A stretch of DNA of 64,000 nucleotides from positions 1 through 64,000 of the forward strand of contig JBCBWU010000007.1 in assembly GCA_039816955.1 (NCBI GenBank), read 5' to 3'. Positions 8,882-18,187 of this stretch are shown here, in pieces (position 1 is the stretch's first letter; every line of letters starts with the position of its first letter). A program made the position numbers and the translations under genes. This DNA comes from Lewinella sp039816955. Lineage in GTDB: Bacteria > Bacteroidota > Bacteroidia > Chitinophagales > Saprospiraceae. A model generated the notes under the pieces. The model saw only the letters and a program-made list of their open reading frames with translations. It was not told the origin of the DNA and ran no database searches.

Positions 8882-9877
8882 ATGAGAATACTACTGCTTT
8901 TGTTTATCACATTCATTTTTTTCTCGTGTGGTTCAGAGCAAACTGATTCGACTCCGGAGATACGTCGTGTTAAGTATGCCACTATTGAACAACTGTCGGG
9001 TCAAGAGACACATACTTTTTCCGGTTCCGTAGTGGCCAAAAATGAAGTGGCGCTCAGCTTCAAAGTATCAGGTACTTTAACTGAGGTGAATGTGGCACTC
9101 GGTGACTTGGTCAAAAAAGGACAATTGATTGCCGTCATAGATCCCACTGACTATACCATACAGGCCAATCAAGCCGTGGCTCAAAAAGAGGGTGCGGTAG
9201 CAAATGAGCAAAGTGCCGAAGCCAACGTCAAATCAGCCGAGACTCAACTTATCAATGCCCAAGCTACTTATGACAGGATTGCTCGATTGTATGAGAACAA
9301 CAGTGTTTCCCTAAATGAATATCAAGGGGCAAAAGCGAGTCTGGACGCCGCTAAGGCGCAATATGATTCTTCCTTATCACAGCTAAAGTCAGCCAGTACA
9401 CAAGTCACTACGGCCAATCAGCAGTTGCAGTCGTCCAATAACCAAGTAGGGTACACGAGGGTCTATGCACCAATGGACGGCGTGGTTACGGATGTTCTTA
9501 TGGATGCCAACGAAATGGTAGGCGCTGGGACGGTAATAGCGATTGTGAGTTCAGTGGACCAAATGCTGGTAGAAGTAGGTGTCCCCGAGATTTTTATCAG
9601 TAGGCTCAAGAAAGGGCAAGAAGCAGTCATCCAACTACCATCTTTACCGGGACAGCAATTTGCCGCCGAGATCGTGGAAGTTGCCTTTGCCTCAGGAAAT
9701 ACACCGGTCTATCCGGTTAAGCTGAAAATAGTCAATCCAGTAGCGGAGATCAGGCCTGGTATGGCTACCGCGGTTGATTTTGAAATTGATAATCTCCAGG
9801 AAGTAGCAGAAAATCTGCTCACTGCTCCAATAAAAGCAGTAGGGAGTACACCCGATCGAAAGAAGGTCTTTAGTTAA
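8882..9877 (+). CDS. RND efflux periplasmic adaptor (membrane fusion protein), ended early by an in-frame stop
   Basis: A 331-residue lipoprotein (lipobox FFSC at residues 13-16). The order is as in HlyD/AcrA-type adaptors: beta-barrel/lipoyl half (VALSFKVSGTLTEVNVALGD, KGQLIAVIDPTDY), a long coiled-coil hairpin (residues about 85-195), lipoyl second half (GYTRVYAPMDGVVTDVL), and beta-barrel (VGVPEIFISRLKKGQ). The frame ends at TAA 9875-9877 inside the C-terminal membrane-proximal domain. The same frame then stays open to 10051 and encodes the missing part (see next entry). The truncated protein might still function, but the family normally needs this domain to contact the pump. Confidence 0.85.
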   Translation: MRILLLLFITFIFFSCGSEQTDSTPEIRRVKYATIEQLSGQETHTFSGSVVAKNEVALSFKVSGTLTEVNVALGDLVKKGQLIAVIDPTDYTIQANQAVAQKEGAVANEQSAEANVKSAETQLINAQATYDRIARLYENNSVSLNEYQGAKASLDAAKAQYDSSLSQLKSASTQVTTANQQLQSSNNQVGYTRVYAPMDGVVTDVLMDANEMVGAGTVIAIVSSVDQMLVEVGVPEIFISRLKKGQEAVIQLPSLPGQQFAAEIVEVAFASGNTPVYPVKLKIVNPVAEIRPGMATAVDFEIDNLQEVAENLLTAPIKAVGSTPDRKKVFS

Positions 9878-10051
9878 ATTCCTGAGGAGGAAGATGAGGT
9901 ATACAAAGCAGAAATGGTGCCTGTTCAACTCGGTGACATCACAAATACTGGGTATATCATCCAGGCGGGTCTGGCTAAAGGTGATTTTGTCGCGGTTGCT
10001 GGTCTGACTTCCCTCTACGATGGGAAGATTGTCAAACTTTTAGAAAAGTAG
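9878..10051 (+). pseudogene. In-frame remainder of the adaptor's membrane-proximal domain, after the premature stop
   Basis: Directly after the TAA at 9875-9877, the same frame reads 57 sense codons to a TAG at 10049-10051. They encode YKAEMVPVQLGDITNTGYII and GLAKGDFVAVAGLTSLYDG, which match the usual C-terminus of RND adaptors, and the next gene starts five bases later. A single base substitution (for example TAT or GAA to TAA) explains the break. A homopolymer indel cannot explain it because the frame is unchanged. Readthrough, a recent inactivating mutation or a base-calling error all remain possible. Confidence 0.8.
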
Positions 10052-10056
10052 GCAGT

Positions 10057-13000
10057 ATGAATTTAACAGGTTTTGCACTAAGGTTCAACCGAGTTACCAT
10101 CATCGCTTTAATTGTGATCATTGTCTTGGGACTTTTGGAGTATCGCAGTTTGTCTCGGGATAGCATGCCTCCCTTTGTGGTGCGTGCTGCCAGGGTGATT
10201 ACTCAATTTCCAGGTGCTAGTCCGGAGCGCGTAGAATCCTTAATTACCGATAAAATAGAAAAGGTCCTACAAGAAATTCCGGAGCTCAAAACCATATCTA
10301 GTACCAGTAGAACGGGCGTTTCGGTCGTGACAATAGTGGTGCGAGACGATATCCCCAAAAGCGATCTTCAGTCGATATGGGACTTAGCGAGAAGGCAAGT
10401 CGACGGCATAAGAGGTGATCTTCCGAGTGGTATCTTGGGGCCTAATGTGAAGGACAAAGATATTGGCGTCGTTTATGGCATCATCGTAGGGCTAGAGGCC
10501 GATGGCTACGAATACAGTGAAATTAAGGCCTACGCAGATGATTTGAGAGATGACCTCATCGCGTTGGATGACGCAGCAAAAGTAATCATTGGCGGTACCG
10601 TGGAAGAGCGAGTGTACGTGGAATACAATGACGCGAAGTTGGCGCAACTGGGGATTACTTCTAATCAACTGCAAAGTATAATATCGGCGAGTAACATCAT
10701 TATTCCTTCAGGAGAAGTCAACTTGGAGGAAGAAACCCTGATTCTAGAGTCTTCTGGTAACTTCGAATCGGTTGAAGTCATTCAGAACTTAATCATTCCA
10801 TTGGGTAGCTCGGGAGAGACCATCCGTCTTGGAGATCTCACTACCGTTAGGAGAGGATACATTTCTCCGAAAGAATCAATTGTGAGAATCAATGGTAACC
10901 AGGCCTTAGCCTTGTATATATCCTTAAAAAAGGGGGCGAATCTGATTGATTTAGGCCAAGAGGTAGACGAACTGATTCAAAGGTACAATGAAAGCAAACT
11001 GCCACTTGGAATTAAAGCCAGCCGTCTTGCTTCCCAGGACCTAGAAGTCCAGCATAAATTGGACGTTTTTGTTGGTAATTTAACGCAGAGTATCATCATC
11101 GTTTTGCTAGTGGTTTTGGTCATCCTGGGCTGGAGGGCAGGTATAGTCATTGCTAGTCTAATTCCGGGTACTATGATCCTTACTTTCCTTTTGATGGGAT
11201 TGTTTGGAGTTGGCCTGAATCAGGTAACACTTGCCTCTTTGATCATGGCTTTAGGATTGTTAGTGGACAATGGCATCGTAATGGTGGAGTCTTTACTTGA
11301 AAAACTACAAGAGGGACAAAGCAGGTTTCAAGCTGCAGTCCATTCCGCTAAAGAATTCATGGTCCCGCTTTTGATTTCCTCCCTAACCACCTGTGCGGCT
11401 TTTCTATCGTTCTACCTCGCAGCAGGTGCTATGGGGGAAATGATGGGCAATATCTTCTTGGTTATCACCATGGCCTTGTTATCCTCGTGGCTCTTCGCTT
11501 TCACCATTATCCCACTTTTTGCCACTTCCTTCTTGAAGGTTAACCGGGAAGGAGAGGAGATGACCACCATTTTTGACCAGCTACGAGGAACCTACAATCG
11601 TTTCCTGAACTGGGCATTGGGTAAGCCTGCGATGACGATAGCTGCCATTGTACTTTTATTCATCGTATCTGTACTTGGATTTAACTTCGTCCCCAATATA
11701 TTTATGCCACCCAGTGATCGGAACCTGGTAATCGTGGATGTCAATTTTCCAGCGGGCACCAAAATCGAAACCTCCGATTCGCAAATAGCCTTGATTGAGC
11801 GCTACCTGCGCGATAGCCTGCAAGTGAAGGAGGAAGCGGCGGAAGGAATTGTCAACTGGTCCTCCTATATCGGAAAAGGACCGGAGGCCTATGATTTAGG
11901 GTACTTCGCCGGAGAGGCCGATCCTTCCTATGCCCATATGCTCCTGAACACCACTTCTGATGCTGCGAATGACATGGTGATTGAAAGCTTGAGGGATTTT
12001 ACCGATAGAAATATTCATGATGCAAACTTGAAAATCAGTCGTTTGGTGGAGGCTGGTGGTGCTGAAGTCCCGATTGAAATCAGAATTTCTGGTGAGCATC
12101 CCGATGAGCTATTCGCCATCGCGCAGCGGGTTAAAACCCGTTTGTGGCAAACGCCAGGATTGATTAATGTGAAGGATAGCTGGGGGCCACGTAGTAAGAA
12201 ATTATATGTGGATATCAATGATCATAAGCTAGCTCGTTCTGGCCTGACAAACCAAGATGTAGCTTCGTCTTTATTGACCTCTCTAAGTGGTTACGAGGTG
12301 GGCGAATTCCGAGATGTAGAAAACAGTATTCCGATTATTATGAAGCAGGAGGGGAGTGAGGATTTGGCCTACGCTGAGCTTCAGAACCTGAATGTGTTTT
12401 CACAAACTCAGGGCACGAGTGTCCCTTTATCCCAGCTGGCAGAAATCGAAATACCCTGGCAATATTCCAAGATTCTAAAGCGCAACCTAAAGCTCAATCT
12501 TACTATTCAGGCCAATTTAGAAAGTGGATATCTCGCCAGCGAGGTGATGAATGAAAGTGTCCGTCCAATGATGCAAGAAGAGGTTGAAAACTGGGAACGC
12601 GGCTACGCTTATGAGTTTGGAGGAGATGCCGAAGGTAGTAATGACGCCATGGGGGCGGTCCTGCTCAATTTGCCCTTGTCTTTCTTCATTATCATTATAT
12701 TACTTGTTATCCAGTTTAATTCGGTACGAAAAGCAAGTATTATATTGATGACCATTCCACTAGCGATGGTGGGTGTAACGGGAGGGTTACTAATAGCTAA
12801 CTCATTTTTTAGTTTTACGGCTTTCTTGGGGATCATTTCTCTAGCGGGCATTATCGTCAATGATGCGATTGTACTAGTAGATAAGATCGGCACGGAATTA
12901 GAAGGAGGTAGAGGATTAATGGAAAGTCTCAAAAAGGCGGCCAATGATCGGTTTAGCCCTATCTTGTTGACTACTCTGACCACCTCCTGCGGAATGATTC

Positions 13001-13134
13001 CGCTTTGGACCGGTGGCGGTGAGCTTTGGTCACCGATGGCTATTAGCATCATTTTTGGGTTGCTATTTGCTACGGTAATTCTGTTAATTTTTGTACCCGT
13101 AATTTATAAGTTACTGTTTAACGTCACCCCATAA
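10057..13134 (+). CDS. RND-family multidrug/HAE1-type efflux pump permease
   Basis: A 1025-residue inner-membrane pump of the AcrB/HAE1 superfamily. TM1 is at residues about 10-28. Two large periplasmic loops (residues about 35-330 and 555-865) are each followed by a cluster of helices. Conserved pieces include QFPGASPERVESLITDKIE at the porter-domain start, SLIMALGLLVDNGIVMVES in TM4 (the proton-relay helix with Asp) and ISLAGIIVNDAIVLVDKI in the equivalent second-half helix. Length is normal and the frame is intact. It is transported and assembled with the adaptor and TolC-like proteins encoded just upstream. The substrate cannot be read from the sequence. Confidence 0.93.
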   Translation: MNLTGFALRFNRVTIIALIVIIVLGLLEYRSLSRDSMPPFVVRAARVITQFPGASPERVESLITDKIEKVLQEIPELKTISSTSRTGVSVVTIVVRDDIPKSDLQSIWDLARRQVDGIRGDLPSGILGPNVKDKDIGVVYGIIVGLEADGYEYSEIKAYADDLRDDLIALDDAAKVIIGGTVEERVYVEYNDAKLAQLGITSNQLQSIISASNIIIPSGEVNLEEETLILESSGNFESVEVIQNLIIPLGSSGETIRLGDLTTVRRGYISPKESIVRINGNQALALYISLKKGANLIDLGQEVDELIQRYNESKLPLGIKASRLASQDLEVQHKLDVFVGNLTQSIIIVLLVVLVILGWRAGIVIASLIPGTMILTFLLMGLFGVGLNQVTLASLIMALGLLVDNGIVMVESLLEKLQEGQSRFQAAVHSAKEFMVPLLISSLTTCAAFLSFYLAAGAMGEMMGNIFLVITMALLSSWLFAFTIIPLFATSFLKVNREGEEMTTIFDQLRGTYNRFLNWALGKPAMTIAAIVLLFIVSVLGFNFVPNIFMPPSDRNLVIVDVNFPAGTKIETSDSQIALIERYLRDSLQVKEEAAEGIVNWSSYIGKGPEAYDLGYFAGEADPSYAHMLLNTTSDAANDMVIESLRDFTDRNIHDANLKISRLVEAGGAEVPIEIRISGEHPDELFAIAQRVKTRLWQTPGLINVKDSWGPRSKKLYVDINDHKLARSGLTNQDVASSLLTSLSGYEVGEFRDVENSIPIIMKQEGSEDLAYAELQNLNVFSQTQGTSVPLSQLAEIEIPWQYSKILKRNLKLNLTIQANLESGYLASEVMNESVRPMMQEEVENWERGYAYEFGGDAEGSNDAMGAVLLNLPLSFFIIIILLVIQFNSVRKASIILMTIPLAMVGVTGGLLIANSFFSFTAFLGIISLAGIIVNDAIVLVDKIGTELEGGRGLMESLKKAANDRFSPILLTTLTTSCGMIPLWTGGGELWSPMAISIIFGLLFATVILLIFVPVIYKLLFNVTP

Positions 13135-13145
13135 TAAAAACCAGC

Positions 13146-14108
13146 TTGAAGAAACTGAGAGTCGTTGACATATTACCAGTATTACTGTCGCTAATGCTTC
13201 CAGCATTGCGTCTTTATCTCTACGAGGAAACAAGGCTTTCTGTAGGCTATCTGCTTGTTTTTGAATGGCTTCATTCATCCTTAATACTTTTTACCTTGTG
13301 GCATTTCTTTTGGCTATCGTGGGATTTCAAAGAGGGCAATAATAAATGGTACGCGCTAGGGATATTGGGTACCTTCCTGGCGTTAATCGCACTCTATTTC
13401 GAATTTTTTGAGACCCTTTCAATTAATGTTCACATTAGGTTAATCCCTCCGACGGTACTATTTCTAATCATTCAATACACCCTAAAATCACAACAGCGAT
13501 TATCGCGTTTGCATTTGGAAAAAGAGCAGTTACAAACGGAGAATTATAAAGCTCAGCTCAAAACCCTACGTACCCAAGTGGACCCACATTTCTTATTCAA
13601 TTCCCTGAATACCTTGCGTTCGATGGTGCGTCAACAACATTCGGGTTCGGAGCAATTCATTTTGAGTCTTTCCGACTTTTACCGGCAAACCCTCCAGCAT
13701 AATGAGCAAACGACGATTTTGCTTTCGAAAGAGCTGGCCGTATTGCAATCCTATTTGTTTTTGATGAAAAGTAGGAACGAAAAAGCGGTTCAAGTAGAAT
13801 TCAAGATTGACGAATCCTTGCTTAAATATCAAATTCCTACCATGGTCTTACAGACGGTAGTAGAAAACTGTTTTAAGCACAACAGCATGACTTCCAAAAA
13901 GCCTTTGCAAATTGTCATTAGCAGTACAGAGGACCGATATATTTGTGTTTGCAATAATATTCAAGCCAAATTAAAAGATGAGGAATCAAGCGGCCTGGGG
14001 TTGGAGCTTATCAGAAAAAGGTACGAGCTCATGAATGTCGAGCAGGGGTTTACATTTAGACAAACCCCGGAAGAATTCTGTGTCAAACTAAAGTTGATCG
14101 AACCATGA
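13146..14108 (+). CDS. LytS-type sensor histidine kinase (His_kinase, PF06580)
   Basis: A 320-residue protein starting at TTG 13146, eleven bases after the pump gene. Residues 8-25, 35-58, 72-93 and 98-113 are hydrophobic membrane segments. A coiled linker leads to QVDPHFLFNSLNTLR, the His_kinase motif with phospho-accepting His148, and a C-terminal ATPase domain has VVENCFKHN (N box) and SGLGLELIRKRYELM (G box). There is no extracellular sensor domain, so it probably senses through its membrane part. Its last four bases overlap the regulator gene (ATGA). Its place in the efflux operon suggests it controls the pump's expression. Confidence 0.9.
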   Translation: MKKLRVVDILPVLLSLMLPALRLYLYEETRLSVGYLLVFEWLHSSLILFTLWHFFWLSWDFKEGNNKWYALGILGTFLALIALYFEFFETLSINVHIRLIPPTVLFLIIQYTLKSQQRLSRLHLEKEQLQTENYKAQLKTLRTQVDPHFLFNSLNTLRSMVRQQHSGSEQFILSLSDFYRQTLQHNEQTTILLSKELAVLQSYLFLMKSRNEKAVQVEFKIDESLLKYQIPTMVLQTVVENCFKHNSMTSKKPLQIVISSTEDRYICVCNNIQAKLKDEESSGLGLELIRKRYELMNVEQGFTFRQTPEEFCVKLKLIEP

Positions 14109-14845
14109 ATGTCCTTATCGTAGAAGACGAAGCACACACGGCATCGCTGCTGCAGGAGATCATCGAACAAGACAGCGATTTCATCGTCGTAGAAACACTG
14201 GAGTCCATTGAAGACACGGTGGTTTATTTAAGTAAACAGCAGAAAAACTTAGACCTGCTGTTTTTTGATATCCAATTGGCCGATGGGTACAGCTTCGAAA
14301 TATTTAAACACATTGACGTCACGATACCCATCATATTCTGCACCGCTTATGATGAGTACGCGATGGACGCAATCAAAAACAACGGAATTGATTACGTACT
14401 CAAGCCCGTAAAGGAGGAAGAGATTCATAGTGCCCTTCATAAATATAAAAGGCTGAGTGCCAAGTTTACCACACCGATTAGTTTTCACATTCCAGAACCC
14501 CAATCCTACCAACAACATTTTCTCACCCAATCCCGAGGGAAAACCCTGCTGATTAAGGTAGAAGACATCGCCCTATTTTCGGTGGAAAACGATACGGTAT
14601 ATCTCTACACCTTTGCGGGAAAGCGGTACCCGCTGTTTAAAAAGCTCGAATACATCGAGTCGGTTTGCGATCCAAGCCAATTCTTTCGCATTAACCGACA
14701 AATGCTAGTCAACTTAAACGCAGTGGTTTCATTTGAGCCTTATTTCAATCGAAAAATCGCCCTGGAGCTCAAAATCAAGACGGAGCAACAAGCCATAGTC
14801 AGTCGGTTGAAGGTGACTGCTTTTAAGGAATGGCTGGAGAAGTAA
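14105..14845 (+). CDS. LytTR-family response regulator
   Basis: A 246-residue regulator. The receiver domain (residues 1-120) has acidic residues in VEDEA, the phospho-accepting Asp55 in LLFFDIQLADG, and the conserved Lys in YVLKPVKEEE. Residues about 140-245 are a LytTR DNA-binding domain (LLIKVEDIALFSVENDTVYL, FFRINRQMLVNLNAV). It is translationally coupled by a four-base overlap to the LytS-type kinase and is the probable partner. LytTR proteins bind direct repeats in promoters; the best target candidate is the operon's own promoter upstream of 5613 or 6539, but I could not identify a repeat pair there. Confidence 0.92.
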   Translation: MNVLIVEDEAHTASLLQEIIEQDSDFIVVETLESIEDTVVYLSKQQKNLDLLFFDIQLADGYSFEIFKHIDVTIPIIFCTAYDEYAMDAIKNNGIDYVLKPVKEEEIHSALHKYKRLSAKFTTPISFHIPEPQSYQQHFLTQSRGKTLLIKVEDIALFSVENDTVYLYTFAGKRYPLFKKLEYIESVCDPSQFFRINRQMLVNLNAVVSFEPYFNRKIALELKIKTEQQAIVSRLKVTAFKEWLEK

Positions 14846-14954
14846 GACCAAAAAGAAACCTGACTATATGACTATTTTGGTCAGTCGGAACACTTGCCGT
14901 TGGAGAACATGTCTTCCACCTCATTCCTTAACTATAGGAATCAGGGTCTTGAAT

Positions 14955-16702
14955 ATGCAGCAGCTTCGTTTCTTTTGGTGGGTCAGTTTATTATTATTGG
15001 TCAGTTCCCCAAACCTAAGTGGACAGGTCGAGTCTCTTGATTTACGGGCTTATGTGTATGCAGAAAACGACCAGTCGCCACTTCCTTACGCTAACGTGTA
15101 CAATGTGCAGCAAGGCACCGGAACGCCGACTAACCTGGCCGGCTATTTCGAGCTACCCCAAAATCAGATCGGGGACACCATCATCATCAGTTACGTGGGC
15201 TATCAGGATTATGTTTTAGTGCTGAATCTACCACTGCCCAAGGCTATTTACCTTTCACCCAATAGTGCTCTTCTTGATGAAGTGGTGGTCACCGCAGAAA
15301 GTGACTGGCTCTACGATATGCTCACGCGGGTGCGCAAAAATCGTCGGACCGAAACGCGGAACGCTAAGACCTATTTCTACCTGGAGACTGACCTGGGCGA
15401 TGATCAGGTGGAGGTTATCGAGGCTTATTACAATGGCCGCTATGAGAATTTTGGGACAAAATCGTTGGCCTTCAAGAAAGGCCGGATTGGCTTGCGACCT
15501 ACTTATGATCGCTATTACAGTTCCACCTCTTCCTCCCGGGTTTTTACCATGCATGACCTTTTTTCGGAGAGCCTTACTTTCCAACCAACCCACTCCAGCT
15601 CAGTGGTAGAAGTATGAAGCGCCAATTTGACTTGCAATTGCAAAACAGCTACCAGGAAGGAGAGGCCGCCATCTACGTCATTGACTTTAGTCCAAGAGAT
15701 AGCACCGATCAGGCTTTTCAGGGGACGGTATGGGTAGATCGCAATAAGCATCAAGTCCGAAAAATCAATCTTCGTATTGTCGGTGCGGAAGTCCATCCGT
15801 TTATTCCCATTGGCTACAACACCATCATCCGGGTGGACATGAACATTACCAAGACCTACAAGCGGAATGATCCCTACATCGATGCCATTGATTTTGCCTA
15901 CGAAGTAACTTACGAAGACTTAAGCGGACAAATACTGACCGCTAAGACCACCTCCTTCACTAAAGCCTACGATTACAAGGAGTTGTTTCAGCTGCCCTAT
16001 TTTGCGTTCACCAAACAGTTGTACGAGGATTACCGGAACATTACTGCTACAGACTACGACATCAGCTATTGGACCGGTAGTCGCGAGTATCGATTCTATG
16101 ATCGTGCCGCCGTGGTTGATACGTTTATCCGACAGAATGTAGTGCGGGAAAGCGTTTTATATCCAGAACGGGAAGAGGAAAGTGAACAACAGTTACCCTA
16201 TCCTTATTTGCGCTGGGATACTAATCGGTTCAAGATGGAAGTTGCTAGTGACTCGCTCATAAAGGCGGCAGAATCTCGTGGGAGATTCGCCATCAACCGT
16301 TACAATCTCAACGCCAAATTATTCCTAGATGTTAACTGGGTAAACGACTCACTCATTTTTCAGACGGAGACTATTCTGGATCCTATAGGTAGCTTTTATT
16401 ACTTCTATATTACCAACAAGGATTTGGCCTACATGAATATGTACTTAGATCTCCTGGAAATCCAGCGGCGAAAACTGGAGGCACAACTGGCTGAGCTACA
16501 AACCCTCGATTGGCAACAGATAAGCGAGCTGTACCAGCAACGGATGAATGCCTTCCACCAGGAGGTGGAAGTTTTCAACCGACAGGTAAACCGTGGTACT
16601 ATTGTCTTTCGACTAAAGGAGTGGAACAACAAGATCAAAGAAGCCCTCGGCGTGGATAACCTGGCTATCTTTCCACTAAAACCACTAGAAGAGGATGAGT
16701 AA
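14955..16702 (+). pseudogene. Carboxypeptidase-regulatory-like domain surface protein, split by a frameshift
   Basis: The first part (ATG 14955 to TGA at 15617) has a signal peptide (MQQLRFFWWVSLLLLVSSPNLSG) and a CarboxypepD_reg-like domain (AYVYAENDQSPLPYANVYN, GYFELPQNQIGDTIIISYVG, LDEVVVTA). The second part (to 16702) continues the same protein family from MKRQFDLQLQNSYQEG. The frame of the second part is open upstream to before 15565 and reads FPTNPLQLSGRSMKRQFD, the expected sequence, while the first frame reads out as QPTHSSSVVEV. So one base has been lost or gained between about 15555 and 15590, where a run of six T occurs (15559-15564). The merged protein is about 580 residues, probably an outer-membrane or surface protein of unknown role. 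It could be a real frameshift or a homopolymer sequencing error. Confidence 0.75.
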
Positions 16703-16734
16703 CCCAGCATGTTGACTTCTATATATGGGATTCA

Positions 16735-18009
16735 CTACTGCCCTTCCAACAGCAACTCCATCAGCTTTATGGCGGAGACTTCCCCTTTGCGTTTGAGTAG
16801 GTCGCGGGGTGTATTATCACCAATCTCGTAGGTGAGAGACTCGGCTCCGAATTCACTGAAGAAATAGCGGGTAGAATTGAGCGTAATACTATCCACATCA
16901 CCCGGGCGAATGTTGGGCGTCAGGCTTAACTCACCAGCCATGGCGTTGATCATATCAGGCACCAGGCCGGGCCAATTGCCTTTCTGCTCAGGATTGATGG
17001 TATAATAGATGTCTTCCCAGGTAGAATGAAAGTCAACCCCAAAATAGAGGGTGCCGCCGGAGGTTTCCACTTTGTCTTTTAGCCATTGCTGAATAGCCGC
17101 TACCTCGGGTTGATTCACGCGCTCCCAGTCGCGATTGAGGTCGATACCGCCGGCATTGTGCCGCCAGTGGCCATTGTCTACGCCATCAGGATTAGCCATG
17201 GGCACCACGTAGGTGTTGAATGATTGGCGAAATCGTTCCGCTAGTGGATCATCCGAAGCAATGGTTTCCACAAACGCCTGCATGGCCAGGTAACCCGTCA
17301 CCTCGGGTGGGTGCTGGCGCGAGAGAACAAAGATCATTTGCTGGTCATCACTCTCACCAATTTTCATGAGCTCAAGCGGGCGACCTTCCCGGCTTTCTCC
17401 GATAATGCTACTGGATATATACGAGCGCATCGCCAACTTGTTGATCCAGGCGGTAGCGTCGAGTGAAGTGCTTAGCTCTTGGGCGGAGACCCACAAGGTA
17501 TCTGGGCCAATGGTCAGTTGCAGTGTAGCGTCCTTGGGCAGTTCCCGTGGACTCTCGTTATCGATCAGTTCGCCGCGTTGGTAATTGGCTTCCGCCAAAC
17601 GTTCCCAGTTTTTGCCATCCTGGCTTAGTTGTGGATGGTAGCGGTGGAACGAACCGTCCAAATAGCTCAACTTTAAACTTACATCCTGTTCTTCCTCCGC
17701 CCAGAGTTTGAATGCGTACCAGGGGCTGGGGTTGATGGGCGTATTCTCAGGTGTGATAAGTGCCAAGAGCTGGCCATCATCGCCCCGGGTAATACCATTG
17801 AGGCGGGCACCGACAAAGTCATTACTGGCGTAAACACCCTCACCTAAATCAAAGACCGCAATTTGCTGTTTTTGAATGGGTAGCGTCTTGGTAGGCACAA
17901 CCCGTATAGGTGCTTGCCCGGCCCATTGCTGGGAGGTTTTACAAGACCATATTCCAATGATGAGTGTTAACAGGCTGAAGCCAATTACTAGTCCTTTTCT
18001 GGCACGCAT
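16735..18009 (-). CDS. M14-family zinc carboxypeptidase
   Basis: A 424-residue exported enzyme. The N-terminus has a hydrophobic segment ending IGIWSCKTS, a possible lipobox. Residues about 45-190 form a beta-rich accessory domain. The M14 peptidase domain follows: SRQHPPEVTG supplies the H-x-x-E zinc ligands, VDFHSTW the second zinc His, and ESLTYEIGDNTPRD the general-base Glu. MANPDGVDNGHWRHNAGGIDLNRDW contains the usual NPDG and substrate-binding Asn-Arg residues, quoted here as separate motifs MANPDG and GGIDLNRDW. The family removes C-terminal residues from peptides. Its gene stands alone on the minus strand, and a compact structured 5' leader lies upstream at 18044-18079. Confidence 0.88.
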   Translation of the reverse strand: MRARKGLVIGFSLLTLIIGIWSCKTSQQWAGQAPIRVVPTKTLPIQKQQIAVFDLGEGVYASNDFVGARLNGITRGDDGQLLALITPENTPINPSPWYAFKLWAEEEQDVSLKLSYLDGSFHRYHPQLSQDGKNWERLAEANYQRGELIDNESPRELPKDATLQLTIGPDTLWVSAQELSTSLDATAWINKLAMRSYISSSIIGESREGRPLELMKIGESDDQQMIFVLSRQHPPEVTGYLAMQAFVETIASDDPLAERFRQSFNTYVVPMANPDGVDNGHWRHNAGGIDLNRDWERVNQPEVAAIQQWLKDKVETSGGTLYFGVDFHSTWEDIYYTINPEQKGNWPGLVPDMINAMAGELSLTPNIRPGDVDSITLNSTRYFFSEFGAESLTYEIGDNTPRDLLKRKGEVSAIKLMELLLEGQ

Positions 18010-18043
18010 AATACGAGGTATTTTGACAGTTGGTTTGTTGTTT

Positions 18044-18079
18044 CTCGCTCAACGTCTGCCCCGTTGGGCGAGGCAGACG
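18044..18079 (-). promoter_or_regulatory. Interlocked inverted repeats in the carboxypeptidase leader
   Basis: Two inverted repeats overlap. CGTCTGCC (18053-18060) pairs with GGCAGACG (18072-18079). CTCGCTCAACG (18044-18054) pairs, with one mismatch, with CGTTGGGCGAG (18062-18072). The two helices are interleaved and share end bases, so the RNA could switch between them or form an H-type pseudoknot. The element lies 35-70 bases upstream of the carboxypeptidase start. It may equally be a dispersed palindromic repeat without regulatory role. Confidence 0.4.
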
Positions 18080-18121
18080 ACTGTAGAAAGGTAAGTTGTT
18101 TTCTGATGGTAGGCAGTGAAT

Positions 18122-18159
18122 AAAACAAAAAGCGGTTTAGGGTTACCCCCAAACCGCTT
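18122..18159 (-). terminator. Rho-independent terminator downstream of the DJ-1/PfpI pseudogene
   Basis: Reading the minus strand, AAGCGGTTTGGGG pairs with CCCTAAACCGCTT (arms at 18151-18159 and 18130-18138 plus G:C extension), followed by TTTGTTTTATT. It lies just past the 3' end of the minus-strand pseudogene at 18188. Confidence 0.7.
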
Positions 18160-18187
18160 CCGTTTTTATACTGTTACCGGGCGTTTA

